Shown here in pieces: positions 53,338 to 62,878 of a DNA stretch of 64,000 nucleotides. Under the pieces are notes generated by a model, which was not told where the DNA came from, did no database searches, and saw only the letters and a program-made list of their open reading frames with translations. The stretch lies in assembly GCF_021234875.1 (NCBI RefSeq), contig NZ_JAJQVM010000009.1, positions 1-64,000 on the forward strand, written 5' to 3'. Every line of letters starts with the position of its first letter. The stretch's first letter is position 1. The translations under genes and the position numbers were made by a program. The stretch is from Marinibactrum halimedae. Lineage in GTDB: Bacteria; Pseudomonadota; Gammaproteobacteria; Pseudomonadales; Cellvibrionaceae.

Positions 53338-54450
53338 ATGTCTATGGGTAATAAAACTTCGCTCTACACCGTGCACACCGAAATGTCAGCCAAAATCGTC
53401 GATTTTGGTGGGTGGGATATGCCGATCAACTATGGTTCGCAAATTGAAGAACATAAAGCTGTTCGTAACGATGCAGGCATGTTTGATGTGTCTCATATGA
53501 CGGTAGTTGATGTGACTGGTACCGACGCTAAAGCTTATTTGCAATATTTGCTGGCCAATGATGTTGACAAAATTACGACAAAGGTTGGCAAAGCGCTTTA
53601 CACGGCTATGCTCAATGACAATGGTGGGGTCATTGATGACTTGATCGTTTATCACATGGGCGACTGGTTCCGTTTGGTGGTGAATTGCGCGACCCGTGAA
53701 AAAGACCTCGCTTGGATGAATGATCGTATTGGTCAGTTTGAGGTGGAGCTTAACGAGCGCCCCGAATTTTCCATGTTGGCTGTGCAAGGGCCCAACGCGA
53801 TTGAAAAAACCATTTCTGTGCTTGGTGAACAAGCCGGCGAACTAATCAAGCCTTTGGGTGTGTTTTCTGGCGTAGAGCTATCGGGTGATCAAGAAGGTTG
53901 GTTGGCGGCTCGTACCGGTTATACCGGTGAGGATGGCTTAGAAATTATTCTTCCTGAAGCGGCTGCGCCGGATTTCTGGAAGGCGTTGGCGGCAGCCGGT
54001 GTGGCCCCCTGTGGTTTAGGTGCTCGTGATACGTTACGACTCGAAGCGGGTATGAATTTGTACGGCAATGATATGGATGAGACGGTATCGCCGTTGGTAT
54101 CCAACATGGCCTGGAGCGTGGCTTGGGCACCGGCTGATCGTGAGTTTATTGGTCGTAAAGCGCTCGAAGCAGAGAAGAGCGCAGGCGTAGAGAAAAAATT
54201 AGCGGGCTTGGTGTTACGTCAAAAAGGGGTTTTGCGTGCGCATCAAACTGTCTTGGACAGTGAAGGCAACCCTTGTGGTGAAATTACCAGTGGTTCTTTT
54301 TCACCGACGTTGGGGTTATCGATTGCGTTGGCTCGTATTCCGAAATCACTTTCTGGATCGTGTTTTGTGGAGGTGCGTGGCAAACAGGTGCCTGTCAGTG
54401 TGGTTAAGCCCAGTTTTGTCCGCAGTGGTAAATCGTTACTGGGTGACTAA
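53338..54450 (+). CDS. gcvT: Aminomethyltransferase, glycine cleavage T protein
   Basis: 370 residues, family length. It begins [28 protein letters not shown] and has the folate-binding region DVSHM...[13 protein letters not shown], with the Asp of that segment expected to be catalytic. [13 protein letters not shown] and [23 protein letters not shown] are diagnostic. It takes the aminomethyl group from lipoyl-GcvH and yields methylene-THF and ammonia. Start ATG 53338; 53344 is a second choice. The upstream 224 bases show no glycine riboswitch that I can recognise. An 18-nt duplication covers its stop and a strong terminator follows before gcvH. Confidence 0.97.
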   Translation: MSMGNKTSLYTVHTEMSAKIVDFGGWDMPINYGSQIEEHKAVRNDAGMFDVSHMTVVDVTGTDAKAYLQYLLANDVDKITTKVGKALYTAMLNDNGGVIDDLIVYHMGDWFRLVVNCATREKDLAWMNDRIGQFEVELNERPEFSMLAVQGPNAIEKTISVLGEQAGELIKPLGVFSGVELSGDQEGWLAARTGYTGEDGLEIILPEAAAPDFWKALAAAGVAPCGLGARDTLRLEAGMNLYGNDMDETVSPLVSNMAWSVAWAPADREFIGRKALEAEKSAGVEKKLAGLVLRQKGVLRAHQTVLDSEGNPCGEITSGSFSPTLGLSIALARIPKSLSGSCFVEVRGKQVPVSVVKPSFVRSGKSLLGD

Positions 54451-54468
54451 TCGTTATTGGGTGACTAA
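54433..54468. repeat. 18-nt tandem duplication over the gcvT stop codon
   Basis: TCGTTACTGGGTGACTAA (54433-54450) is followed directly by the same unit with one change (54451-54468). The duplication contains the stop codon, so the second copy is untranslated. Confidence 0.9.
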
Positions 54469-54510
54469 TTGAGCCAAAAAGAGTTTTAGAGTTTTAAGAA
54501 AGCAAATCCT

Positions 54511-54538
54511 AAAAATGGCAATTAACAGCCATTTTTTT
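54511..54538 (+). terminator. Intrinsic terminator or attenuator between gcvT and gcvH
   Basis: AAAAATGGC (54511-54519) and GCCATTTTT (54528-54536) form nine pairs with an eight-base loop and a T-run. It lies 60 bases behind gcvT and 58 bases before gcvH, so gcvH is either read through or has its own promoter. Confidence 0.8.
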
Positions 54539-54596
54539 AGAAATCCAAAATAAAGTAAGTAAGAGTTTTAGAAAATTAAGAGTTGAGGAAAACAGC

Positions 54597-54986
54597 ATGA
54601 GTGAACTTCGCAGCGAGCTAAAGTATTTACCTTCACACGAATGGGTGCGCGTGGAGGAAGATGGTACCGTAACGATTGGTATTACGGATCATGCACAAGA
54701 GAGCTTGGGTGATGTGGTGTATGTTGAAACCCCTGAGGTGGGCAGTAACGTTTCTGCCGGTGAAGAAGCGGGTGTTGTGGAGTCTGTGAAAGCCGCTTCG
54801 GATATTTATTCGCCTATCACGGGTGAAGTGGTTGCCGTTAATGAGGCTTTAGAAGACGCTCCAGAAACCGTTAATGGCTCGCCTTATGATGATGGCTGGT
54901 TTTTCCGCGTGAAGCCTGAAGACTTGTCGGAGTTGGATGGTGCGCTGGATATGGATGGCTACAAAGCGGCGATCGAAGAAGAGTAA
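54597..54986 (+). CDS. gcvH: Glycine cleavage H protein
   Basis: 129 residues. The lipoyl-acceptor Lys is K65 in VESVKAASD. Start and flanks are typical: [27 protein letters not shown]. It shuttles the aminomethyl group between P, T and L proteins. GAGGAAAA stands before ATG 54597. gcvP is not adjacent, the next gene being convergent, so the P protein is encoded elsewhere. Confidence 0.97.
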   Translation: MSELRSELKYLPSHEWVRVEEDGTVTIGITDHAQESLGDVVYVETPEVGSNVSAGEEAGVVESVKAASDIYSPITGEVVAVNEALEDAPETVNGSPYDDGWFFRVKPEDLSELDGALDMDGYKAAIEEE

Positions 54987-54997
54987 AGCGCGCTTTT

Positions 54998-55024
54998 AGC
55001 GGGGCCGACTGATCTGGCTCCGCT
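54998..55024. terminator. Hairpin between convergent gcvH and HDOD genes
   Basis: AGCGGGGCC (54998-55006) pairs with GGCTCCGCT (55016-55024), nine pairs with one G-T, loop of nine. No clear T-run on the plus strand. Confidence 0.55.
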
Positions 55025-55046
55025 TTCACATCCAACAAACTTCACA

Positions 55047-55943
55047 TCAAACAAACTGCGAAACCCCAATTCCCATTTCATTAATGCTTTGGCTTAGTGT
55101 GGTGAAGTCGTATTCGCTCATGCCGACGTAAAGTAAGACCGCCTCTTGAATCCGCTGCCACTCGTAGTCTTCTGACGTGTCTCCCAGAATACGATGCAGG
55201 CCGCATATGTGTTCTGCCATTTTTAAAATGGCCAACAAGGTTTTCTTTTGATGATCTTCATTATCGTTATCAATAATTTTTTCGACTTGGTGGTGCTCGT
55301 GAATGGCTCGCGTAATGTGATTGGGTAAATTCCAAGAGCGGCCCACGTAATAGCCGACCACCGCATGGTTGGTATTGAGTTGTTTATTTTCCACAGCCGT
55401 GATGATGTGGTCTGGATCTTGGTAGGCGTGATGCACTACTTCCATATAGTTGTCAAAGCGCATCATCAGTAAAGGGATACCACAATTGTGGAACAGCCCC
55501 AGAGTATAGGCCTCGTCTGGTGAGAAAAAGCCAATTTGCTTGGCAATGGCGGCGGATGCCATGGCGACTTCCATGGCGCTATCCCAAAAGCGGCCCATAG
55601 CAACGATGTTATCGTCAGAAAGTTCCCCGCGAATCGACAATCCATTCACCAAATTAACGACACTGTTAATGCCCAGCAAATTGACCGCTTGTTTGACAGA
55701 GGTGATCTTGTTTGACAAGCCTAAAAACGGCGAGTTGACGGTTTTGATGACACTACCGGCGAGTCCAACATCTTGGCTGATCAGCTTTGCGATATTTTGC
55801 AATGAGCAGTTCGGCGAGAGTTGCTCCATTTGCAGATCCACCATGATTTGAGGTTGTGGTGGTACTGTAATCCCTTGCAAAACAAATTTTATTTGTTCGT
55901 CAGTGAGGTCTGTGCCCATTGTGGGATGCTCGTTGGTAGTCAT
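55047..55943 (-). CDS. HDOD-domain signalling protein
   Basis: 298 residues from ATG 55943; TTG 55985 and ATG 55919 are other choices and none has a strong ribosome site. The HDOD domain covers about 15-215 (IAKLISQDVGLAGSVIKTVNSPFLGL, AVNLLGINSVVNLV). The HD motif position reads HN (LFHNCGIPLLM), so it is not a phosphodiesterase but a degenerate regulatory domain, as is the rule for HDOD. Such proteins take part in signal relay, often with c-di-GMP or stress responses. No partner is adjacent. Confidence 0.9.
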   Translation of the reverse strand: MTTNEHPTMGTDLTDEQIKFVLQGITVPPQPQIMVDLQMEQLSPNCSLQNIAKLISQDVGLAGSVIKTVNSPFLGLSNKITSVKQAVNLLGINSVVNLVNGLSIRGELSDDNIVAMGRFWDSAMEVAMASAAIAKQIGFFSPDEAYTLGLFHNCGIPLLMMRFDNYMEVVHHAYQDPDHIITAVENKQLNTNHAVVGYYVGRSWNLPNHITRAIHEHHQVEKIIDNDNEDHQKKTLLAILKMAEHICGLHRILGDTSEDYEWQRIQEAVLLYVGMSEYDFTTLSQSINEMGIGVSQFV

Positions 55944-56155
55944 TGATCTGTTTTTTGTAGTGAATGTGTTGTTGTAACCGAGCAACTAAACGATAGGTAA
56001 GGCGCTTAGTACGGCAGATTGGTATAGAAAAAGCGTCTTGATGACGTTGAGTTTAGCCGGAAAATTTGAACAGTGGCCAAGTATGACGACAAGAGTATAA
56101 TCCGCAGCCTTTACTTACCCCCTTGTTCCCTCCTATCCATTACTTTGGAGCTCCT

Positions 56156-57355
56156 ATGACTTCGTCGTCAATACCAATACTGCAACTTAAGCCTCGTGCT
56201 GATCGCCGCTTAAAAAAAGGTCATTTGTGGGTTTACTCCAATGAGGTGGATACAGAGGCAACCCCCTTTAAAACATTAACGCCCGGTCAGCAGGTTACGG
56301 TAGTCGGTGATAAAAATAAGGTGTTAGGCATTGCAACGTTAAATCCGCAAGGCTTGATATGTGCTCGTATGGTGAGTCGACAAGGTGGTGTCTTTTTAGA
56401 TAAGTCGCTATTGGTTCATCGGATTAAACAAGCACTAGGCCTGAGAGAGCGATGTTTTGATCAGCCCTATTACCGTTTGGTGTATGGGGATTCGGATTTA
56501 TTGCCGGGCCTTGTGGTTGACCGCTTTGGTGATGTCTTGGTAGTGCAAATTGCCACCGCCGGTATGGAGGCGGTTAAAGATGAAATTATTCTTGCCTTGG
56601 AACAATGCTTGCGGCCTAAAGGCATACTGTTGCGTAATGATCACAGTGCTCGAAGCTTGGAAAACTTGCCTCTAGAGCAACAGATTATTGGAGACGTACC
56701 TGAAGCGGTGGCGCTGGTGGAAAACGGTGCTCAGTTTTTAGCACCTATTCAGACGGGCCAGAAAACCGGGTGGTTTTACGATCACCGCCCAAACCGAGAG
56801 TTATTGCAGCGTTACAGTAAAGGCTTACGGGTGTTGGATGTCTTTTCCTACATTGGTGGATGGGGCGTGCAAGCTGCCGTGGCCGGTGCCAGCGAAGTGG
56901 TGTGTGTGGATGCGTCAGCCGATGCTATGGAGTGGGTGGGAGAAAATGCCTGTTTGAATGGCGTTGAAGACAAGGTACAAGGCGTGCAAGGGAAAGCGTT
57001 AGATGTGCTCAAAGCTTTGATCGCCGAAGGGGAAAAGTTTGATGTGGTGGTGCTGGACCCTCCGGCTTTTATCAAACGCAAAAAAGACCAAAAGTCAGGT
57101 GAGTCGGCTTATTATCATCATAATGAGTTGGCAATGCGTTTGTTAGGCCGCGATGGACTACTGGTGTCGGCGTCTTGCTCAATGCATTTAGGAAAAGACA
57201 CGTTAGTGGATTTGGTTCGAGCGGGCGGTCGTCATTTAGAGCGGCATGTTCAGGTACTGCATCAAGGTGGGCAAGGTGTGGATCATCCAGTACACCCTGC
57301 CATTCCAGAAACAGACTACATTAAATCGCTTTTTGCTCGGGTGTATTTACCCTAA
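56156..57355 (+). CDS. rlmI: 23S rRNA m5C1962 methyltransferase RlmI-like
   Basis: 399 residues from ATG 56156 with GGAG upstream. An N-terminal PUA domain (about 1-80: LKPRADRRLKKGHLWVYSNEV) precedes the RlmI-type EEHEE linker and a Rossmann SAM domain (about 180-395). SAM motif I reads VLDVFSYIGGWGVQAA, the catalytic-site motif is VVLDPPAFIKRK and the cysteine motif SASCS is present. It methylates C5 of cytidine 1962 in 23S rRNA. A five-copy 14-nt repeat lies directly downstream. Confidence 0.93.
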   Translation: MTSSSIPILQLKPRADRRLKKGHLWVYSNEVDTEATPFKTLTPGQQVTVVGDKNKVLGIATLNPQGLICARMVSRQGGVFLDKSLLVHRIKQALGLRERCFDQPYYRLVYGDSDLLPGLVVDRFGDVLVVQIATAGMEAVKDEIILALEQCLRPKGILLRNDHSARSLENLPLEQQIIGDVPEAVALVENGAQFLAPIQTGQKTGWFYDHRPNRELLQRYSKGLRVLDVFSYIGGWGVQAAVAGASEVVCVDASADAMEWVGENACLNGVEDKVQGVQGKALDVLKALIAEGEKFDVVVLDPPAFIKRKKDQKSGESAYYHHNELAMRLLGRDGLLVSASCSMHLGKDTLVDLVRAGGRHLERHVQVLHQGGQGVDHPVHPAIPETDYIKSLFARVYLP

Positions 57356-57419
57356 GTTTTAGGGCGGAGGCGTGAAAGGGCGCACGACGCTGAACAGCGA
57401 TGCTGAATTCATGCTACCG

Positions 57420-57489
57420 AATAGTTGGTAGCGAATAGTTGGTAGCTAATAGTTGGTAGCGAATTGTTGGTAGCCAATTGTTGGTGATG
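57420..57489. repeat. Five-copy 14-nt tandem repeat downstream of rlmI
   Basis: Units of AATAGTTGGTAGCG type, at 57420, 57434, 57448, 57462 and 57476, the last two with AATTGTTGG. It fills the gap between convergent rlmI and the imelysin gene, ending three bases before the stop of the latter. Confidence 0.9.
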
Positions 57490-57492
57490 AAT

Positions 57493-58776
57493 TTAGTAAG
57501 CGCCTCCACCTTGGTGGGGCAGTGGTGGCATATCTTGCAACGCGATGTGTATATCTTGGCAGAGAGACACCAGCCTTTTATTCAGCGCTTCATCTCTCCA
57601 AGGCCAGTCTTGAGGGTGTGGCTGGTCTTTTTGGCGTTCCCGAAGCTGTTTCACCATTTGGTTGGCTTTATCCATTGAGCTATTGAGTTGCAATAGCGAG
57701 TCAGGTGTTAGTACCGCTTTGCCCAGCCCAGAATCTAAGTATGTGGATTTTAGTACGCTGAGTTGTTGCGCAAAGAGGTCTGCCCCCAAGTTTGCGAAGC
57801 GATTTTGTTTGAATTCTTCCGGTAGCTGGCTGGTGGAAGTCGTGTCGCTCGTGAGTGCGGTTGCAATGGCGACTTGTTCAGGTAGGTCGCTTGCAACCAG
57901 TGGCGGATATTCGCCAGTGGCGCTGATCCAGGGTTGTAGCACGTATTGGTTCCAGTAAGTTTGCCCCGCACCGTGCCAAATCTGTAATCGAGCCAAGGGT
58001 TGCAGTTGTTCGAGTTGTAATCGCAGTACTGCTTGCCAAGCAGCCTCTAACGCGGAGGCATCGTCAGCAAGCATCTGAGCGGAAAGCCGAATGTATTCTC
58101 GACGCCGGTTTTCAGGCAAGTCGACCACACGCAGGCCTGACGCCTCCATTTCTTTCGGCAGTGAGCGTTTTACGAAATCATCCAAGGTTCTTGGCGTGTC
58201 TCCCCAGATTAAAAACTCCAGCGCGTGTATTCCCAGTGCGATATCGCTTTTATCGGTGAGGCCATGTTGTTCCCGTAAATGGGTGGCGTTGAGGGGTAAG
58301 GAGATGTCGTTCACGATGCCGCTTTGTTCATAGACTCCAAAACGATCAATAAAACCTGGCTGGATGGGTTCGGCATCCAGATTAAAGCGATGGCTCTCGA
58401 GCGCGCCAAACAGGGCTGGGCTGGTATCAGCCAAGGCAAATAAAATATTCGCTCGGGTCAAATCCCGGTGGGCGCTACCCCACGCAGATTTCAACTCAGC
58501 GAGGGATTCGTTGGTGGGATTTTTGGCGAAGTGGTGGGCTTTTTCAGAGAGTGCCTGTGAAGTGGCAGATACAGCAACCACTAAAGCGGTGGCCAGTGCC
58601 TGTAGGTTTTCTGCACTTTGGGTATCGGCCTCTGTGGTTTCAGCTGGCGGTGGCGTCACGATATTGGGGGCGGGGGGCTCGGGCTCACTGCACCCGGCTA
58701 TAATAAAAGTGACTAACAGCAGTTTACCCAAGAATGACAGGTGTTGGCGTTGCGACCAGGCGGTGTTCACATGCAT
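57493..58776 (-). CDS. Imelysin-family lipoprotein (M75-like)
   Basis: 427 residues. Lipobox IIAGC-S (Cys about 29) followed by a Pro/Glu-rich tether. The imelysin signature GxHxxE appears as GIHALEFLIWGD (about residue 187), and helical pseudo-repeats with LKSAW and AWQAVLRLQLEQ fit the two four-helix bundles of the family. Relatives are iron-regulated, iron- or haem-binding surface proteins rather than true peptidases. No efeB/efeU or TonB receptor gene adjoins it. Convergent with rlmI across a tandem repeat. Confidence 0.9.
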   Translation of the reverse strand: MHVNTAWSQRQHLSFLGKLLLVTFIIAGCSEPEPPAPNIVTPPPAETTEADTQSAENLQALATALVVAVSATSQALSEKAHHFAKNPTNESLAELKSAWGSAHRDLTRANILFALADTSPALFGALESHRFNLDAEPIQPGFIDRFGVYEQSGIVNDISLPLNATHLREQHGLTDKSDIALGIHALEFLIWGDTPRTLDDFVKRSLPKEMEASGLRVVDLPENRRREYIRLSAQMLADDASALEAAWQAVLRLQLEQLQPLARLQIWHGAGQTYWNQYVLQPWISATGEYPPLVASDLPEQVAIATALTSDTTSTSQLPEEFKQNRFANLGADLFAQQLSVLKSTYLDSGLGKAVLTPDSLLQLNSSMDKANQMVKQLRERQKDQPHPQDWPWRDEALNKRLVSLCQDIHIALQDMPPLPHQGGGAY

Positions 58777-58856
58777 TAGAAAGACCTTTTGTTAAACAGG
58801 CTAGTATTCATTGGGTAGAAACGTGTTGACTTGAGCTTTCTATTAATAAGCAGGTA

Positions 58857-59510
58857 TCAGCGCAAGCTGATGATTGGCCATTGATTGGCCTCGGCATGGG
58901 CAGATAAACGTTCATCCGGGTCGACGGCAACGGGATTTTCTACCTTCGCTAATAGGGGAATATCGTTAGCGGAATCGCTGTAGAAAAAACTGCCTTCTAG
59001 GTTGCCTTCATACGCCTTCAACCATTCATTCAGACGTGTCACTTTTCCCTCTTGAAAGCAAGGAGTGCCTGCGACGCAGCCGGTGTAGCGACCGTTGTTG
59101 ATTTCAGCGGTGGTGGCTAACAGGTTGGGAATATTCAACCATTGGGCGATGGGGGTGGTGATGAAATCGTTGGTTGCGGTAATAATCAATAGGTCGTCGC
59201 CATTGTGCCGGTGCTTTTCGATGAGTGCTCTCGCCTTTGGGAGCTCAAGAGGGTGAATCTTCTCTTTCATAAACGCCACTCTTAGGTTCTCTAATTCTTC
59301 TGGGGCGATGCGTGAAAGTGGCTTTAATGCAAAGCCCAGGTATTCATGAATATCTAGAGTGCCGTTTTGATATTCACGATAAAAGCGATCATTTGCTTCT
59401 TTATAGATGTCTGGTGAAACGAAATTTCGTTCAACAAGGAACTCCCCCCAGCTATGGTCACTGTCGCCGCCAATCAAAGTATTGTCTAAGTCAAATATCG
59501 CTAAACTCAC
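58857..59510 (-). CDS. HAD-IB family phosphatase (SerB/CicA-like)
   Basis: 217 residues from GTG 59510, chosen because AAGAGAG precedes it and the product then starts at the family position (SLAIFDLDNTLIGGDSDHSW). Catalytic Asp pair in DLDNTL, motif II Thr in IITATND, motif III Lys in EGKVTRL, motif IV SDSANDIPLL. All are intact, so it is an active phosphatase of the TIGR01490 type; substrate uncertain. Located upstream of rppH-ptsP as in Pseudomonas relatives, but on the opposite strand. Confidence 0.9.
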   Translation of the reverse strand: MSLAIFDLDNTLIGGDSDHSWGEFLVERNFVSPDIYKEANDRFYREYQNGTLDIHEYLGFALKPLSRIAPEELENLRVAFMKEKIHPLELPKARALIEKHRHNGDDLLIITATNDFITTPIAQWLNIPNLLATTAEINNGRYTGCVAGTPCFQEGKVTRLNEWLKAYEGNLEGSFFYSDSANDIPLLAKVENPVAVDPDERLSAHAEANQWPIISLR

Positions 59511-59908
59511 AGGGTATCTCTCTTGAATTGATTTCACATTATGTGTGTTTCGGGGTTTGAAGCGGTGGTCAGTATGGCCTTTAGCTCGAACGGCCAGCTT
59601 ACCGATCCATGTAAGATGCCTCAATCATATTTTGGGCGAGAGTGTTTGAGCATCAATTAATGGTGGCTTGCATTCAGTGCGACAAAAGCGCGCAGTTGAT
59701 CAAACCCCTCCACATTCTGATTAAATCTGGGGGCGTTACCACCTCAGTGGCGTGTAACACTTGTTAAACCATCACTTTTAGGATAGAAGGTTCTAAAAAC
59801 ACACTTCCTTAGGCAAGAGTTGTTGCTTCTTGGCCGTGATGGCCAACACGCTTGTGGGATGACACTAGAATAATGATCTAAAGAGAAACGGTGCTGTAGG
59901 AGGCGGTC
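59511..59908. other. Divergent upstream region of HAD and rppH genes
   Basis: About 400 bases without a credible gene. A hairpin TTGGCC-gtga-GGCCAA type palindrome lies near 59837-59853. No promoter stands out by eye. Confidence 0.4.
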
Positions 59909-60406
59909 TTGATTGATGCTGATGGGTTTAGGCCGAATGTTGGAATTATATTAACCAATCGGGACGGACAATTGCTGTGGGCGCGGCGTATCAATGGCCA
60001 AGATGCTTGGCAGTTTCCACAGGGTGGGATAAATGAAAATGAATCACCCAAAGAGGCGCTGTTTAGAGAGCTGCATGAAGAAGTGGGTTTAACGGCGTCA
60101 GATGTGGAAGTTGTTGGGTGCACACGAGGTTGGTTGCGTTATCGTTTGCCAAAGCGTTTAGTCCGTAAGGGTTCTGATCCAGTGTGTGTTGGGCAGAAAC
60201 AAAAATGGTTTTTGCTAAAGCTGGTGAGTGATGATAGCTGTATCGATTTATCCTGTACGGGGCACGCAGAGTTTGATCAATGGCGCTGGGTAAGCTATTG
60301 GTATCCATTAGGAAAAGTGGTGGCGTTTAAGCGCGATGTTTATCGCCGAGCTTTAAAAGAGCTTTCTCGTTATCACAGTCAATTAGAGGTTGCTCGGGGT
60401 TTGTAG
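59909..60406 (+). CDS. rppH: RNA pyrophosphohydrolase RppH (NudH)
   Basis: 165 residues. The start is TTG 59909 with TAGGAGGCGG upstream and the family beginning [14 protein letters not shown]. The Nudix box is complete ([23 protein letters not shown] in part: G, E, REL, EE, G). It removes pyrophosphate from 5' triphosphorylated RNA to trigger RNase E decay. ptsP follows 90 bases downstream, the common gammaproteobacterial order. Confidence 0.97.
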   Translation: MIDADGFRPNVGIILTNRDGQLLWARRINGQDAWQFPQGGINENESPKEALFRELHEEVGLTASDVEVVGCTRGWLRYRLPKRLVRKGSDPVCVGQKQKWFLLKLVSDDSCIDLSCTGHAEFDQWRWVSYWYPLGKVVAFKRDVYRRALKELSRYHSQLEVARGL

Positions 60407-60496
60407 CTGCCTCTGTGTTATACGGCTACATTATGGCAAGAGTCATTGTTTTGTCGTCACTGACTTTCTTTAACGACGCTTAGGTTTTCTAGATTT

Positions 60497-62788
60497 ATGT
60501 TGCACTCATTGAGAACGATTGTCCAAGAAGTGAACGCTGCCAGGGATTTACACTCGGCGCTGGACATTATTGTCGATCGAGTGCGCGAGGCCATGAATAC
60601 TCAGGTGTGTTCTATCTACCTTCGGGACACAAAAAACGATTATGTATTAATGGCTACAAAGGGGCTTCGGCCTGAATCTGTGGGTGTTGTGCGAATGCGG
60701 CACAATGAAGGGTTAGTTGGCTGGGTGGTGTCTAGAGAGGAGCCTATTAATTTAGAAAATGCTGCCCGCCATCCAAGATATCAGTATTTTCCTGAGACCG
60801 GAGAAGAGCGTTACCAAACTTTTCTCGGTGCCCCCATTATTCATCACCGACAAGTCTTGGGGGTGTTGGTTGTTCAGCAGATGGAGAATCGTCGCTTCGA
60901 TGAAAGTGAAGAGGCATTCTTAGTCACTATGTCAGCACAGTTGGCCGGCGTTATTGCTCATGCAGAAGCGACGGGTATGCTCAAAGCGATCGGCCATCAT
61001 ACGCAGGAAGCCCGTTTTTTTGGTGTTTCGGGTGCAGCCGGTGTTGCTTTGGGAACCGCCGTGGTGGTGGCGCCTATTTCGGATCTTCGAGCGGTTCCCT
61101 ACGAAGCCTGTAGCGATATTGACGCAGAAATTCGATTCTTCAATCACGGTTTAGCTTTGGCTCGTGACGATATCAAACGCATAGGCAGTGAGCTGAAAGA
61201 TCGCTTGAACCGAGAGGAGCAAGCACTTTTTGATGCTTATTTGGCTATGTTGGACGATGCCTCTCTTGGTGGGGAGGTTATCGAGCGGATTCGCCAAGGG
61301 GCATGTGCCGCTTTTGCCTGGGCGGAGGTGATCCTTGAGCATGAAGCCACCTTCGCCAGTATGAAAGACCCTTACTTACGTGAGCGAGCGGCAGATCTGC
61401 GGGATCTTGGCCGGCGGGTATTGAGTCACTTACAAGCGACAGAGAATGAGACTCGGCAATACCCCGATAATACAATACTCATCAGTGAAGAGTTGACGGC
61501 TTCCATGTTGGGTGAGGTGCCACCTGGAAAGCTTGCAGGTTTGGTGTCAGTACAAGGCTCTTCGAATTCTCATGTTGCCATTCTTGCCCGCGCCATGGAC
61601 ATTCCCACTGTGATGGGTGCAGTGGATTTACCCTACACCCGTTTGGGGCAGCGCAATATTGTGGTGGATGGATATCGAGGGGTGGTGGTAACAGATCCCT
61701 CTGAAGAATTGAGCCGTCAATATCAGAGTATTGTTGCTGAAGAGCAGGCGCTAGTCAGAGGATTAGAAGCGCTCAAAGATCTGCCTTGTGAAACATTGGA
61801 TAAGCATCGAATTTCACTGTGGGTCAACACTGGTTTAATGGCTGATGTCATGCGCTCGCTGGAGCGTGGTGCAGAAGGGGTTGGTTTGTATCGAACCGAA
61901 GTGCCTTTTTTGTTGCGAGATCGCTTTCCTTCCGAAGAAGAACAGCGTCAAATCTATCGTGAGCAGCTCAAAGCGTTTCACCCTCATCCGGTTACGATGC
62001 GGACATTGGACGTCGGCGGAGACAAAGCGTTACCGTACTTTCCCATCGAGGAGGCGAACCCTTTTCTTGGATGGCGTGGTATACGAGTTACCTTGGATCA
62101 CCCTGAAATCTTCTTAGCTCAAGTAAGGGCGATGCTGAAAGCCAGTGAAAAGCTGGATAATTTGCGCATCATGCTGCCGATGATTTCAAGTATTGCGGAA
62201 TTAGAGGCAGCACAGGTGCTGATTTATCGTGCATATCATGAGTTATTGGAAGAGGGTTTCCAAATTACTTTGCCGCCGATCGGTGTCATGATTGAAGTTC
62301 CTGCGGCGGTCTATCAAGCCCGAGAGTTGGCAGCCCGGGTAGATTTCCTTTCGGTGGGCAGCAATGATTTGACGCAGTACTTGTTGGCGGTAGATCGTAA
62401 CAATGCACGTGTTGCTGATTTATACGAATCATTACACCCGGCGGTTTTACGTGCTTTGAGTGACATTGTGAGCCAGGCTCATATGGAGGGCACGCCGGTC
62501 AGTATTTGTGGAGAGCTAGCGGGCGATCCAGGAGCTGCTATGTTGCTGGTCGCCATGGGGTATGATGTGCTGTCGATGAGCGCCACGAATTTACCCAAGG
62601 TGAAGTCTGCATTGCGAGCGGTGACTTTGGAGGATGCTGAGACGTTGCTAGAGAGAGTTAAGGCGATGCCAGACGCTTCTGGTGTGAATCATTGTGTTCA
62701 GGAGGCCTTACGTGCCGCAGGCATTGCGAAGTTACTGAGACCCTCTATTAATGACACCTTGTTACCCAGCGAATTGCCCAATGAATGA
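60497..62788 (+). CDS. ptsP: PtsP, GAF-containing PEP phosphotransferase (EI-Ntr)
   Basis: 763 residues. GAF domain about 15-165 (NTQVCSIYLRD, VGWVVSREEPINL). EI N-terminal part follows, with the phospho-His in GSSNSHVAILARAM (about residue 358), then the PEP-binding TIM barrel with EGVGLYRTEVPFL, GGDKALPYF and SVGSNDLTQYLLAVDRNNARV and the active Cys in SICGELAGD. It starts the nitrogen PTS phosphorelay to NPr and EIIA-Ntr. Same strand as rppH. Confidence 0.97.
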   Translation: MLHSLRTIVQEVNAARDLHSALDIIVDRVREAMNTQVCSIYLRDTKNDYVLMATKGLRPESVGVVRMRHNEGLVGWVVSREEPINLENAARHPRYQYFPETGEERYQTFLGAPIIHHRQVLGVLVVQQMENRRFDESEEAFLVTMSAQLAGVIAHAEATGMLKAIGHHTQEARFFGVSGAAGVALGTAVVVAPISDLRAVPYEACSDIDAEIRFFNHGLALARDDIKRIGSELKDRLNREEQALFDAYLAMLDDASLGGEVIERIRQGACAAFAWAEVILEHEATFASMKDPYLRERAADLRDLGRRVLSHLQATENETRQYPDNTILISEELTASMLGEVPPGKLAGLVSVQGSSNSHVAILARAMDIPTVMGAVDLPYTRLGQRNIVVDGYRGVVVTDPSEELSRQYQSIVAEEQALVRGLEALKDLPCETLDKHRISLWVNTGLMADVMRSLERGAEGVGLYRTEVPFLLRDRFPSEEEQRQIYREQLKAFHPHPVTMRTLDVGGDKALPYFPIEEANPFLGWRGIRVTLDHPEIFLAQVRAMLKASEKLDNLRIMLPMISSIAELEAAQVLIYRAYHELLEEGFQITLPPIGVMIEVPAAVYQARELAARVDFLSVGSNDLTQYLLAVDRNNARVADLYESLHPAVLRALSDIVSQAHMEGTPVSICGELAGDPGAAMLLVAMGYDVLSMSATNLPKVKSALRAVTLEDAETLLERVKAMPDASGVNHCVQEALRAAGIAKLLRPSINDTLLPSELPNE

Positions 62789-62878
62789 AGTATTCAGCGA
62801 AACCTTGTGTGGTAAGGCCTGAGCAGTGAGTACGACTACTTATGGCGGTAAAATTGAAGTATTGGCGAAGGATTTGAT

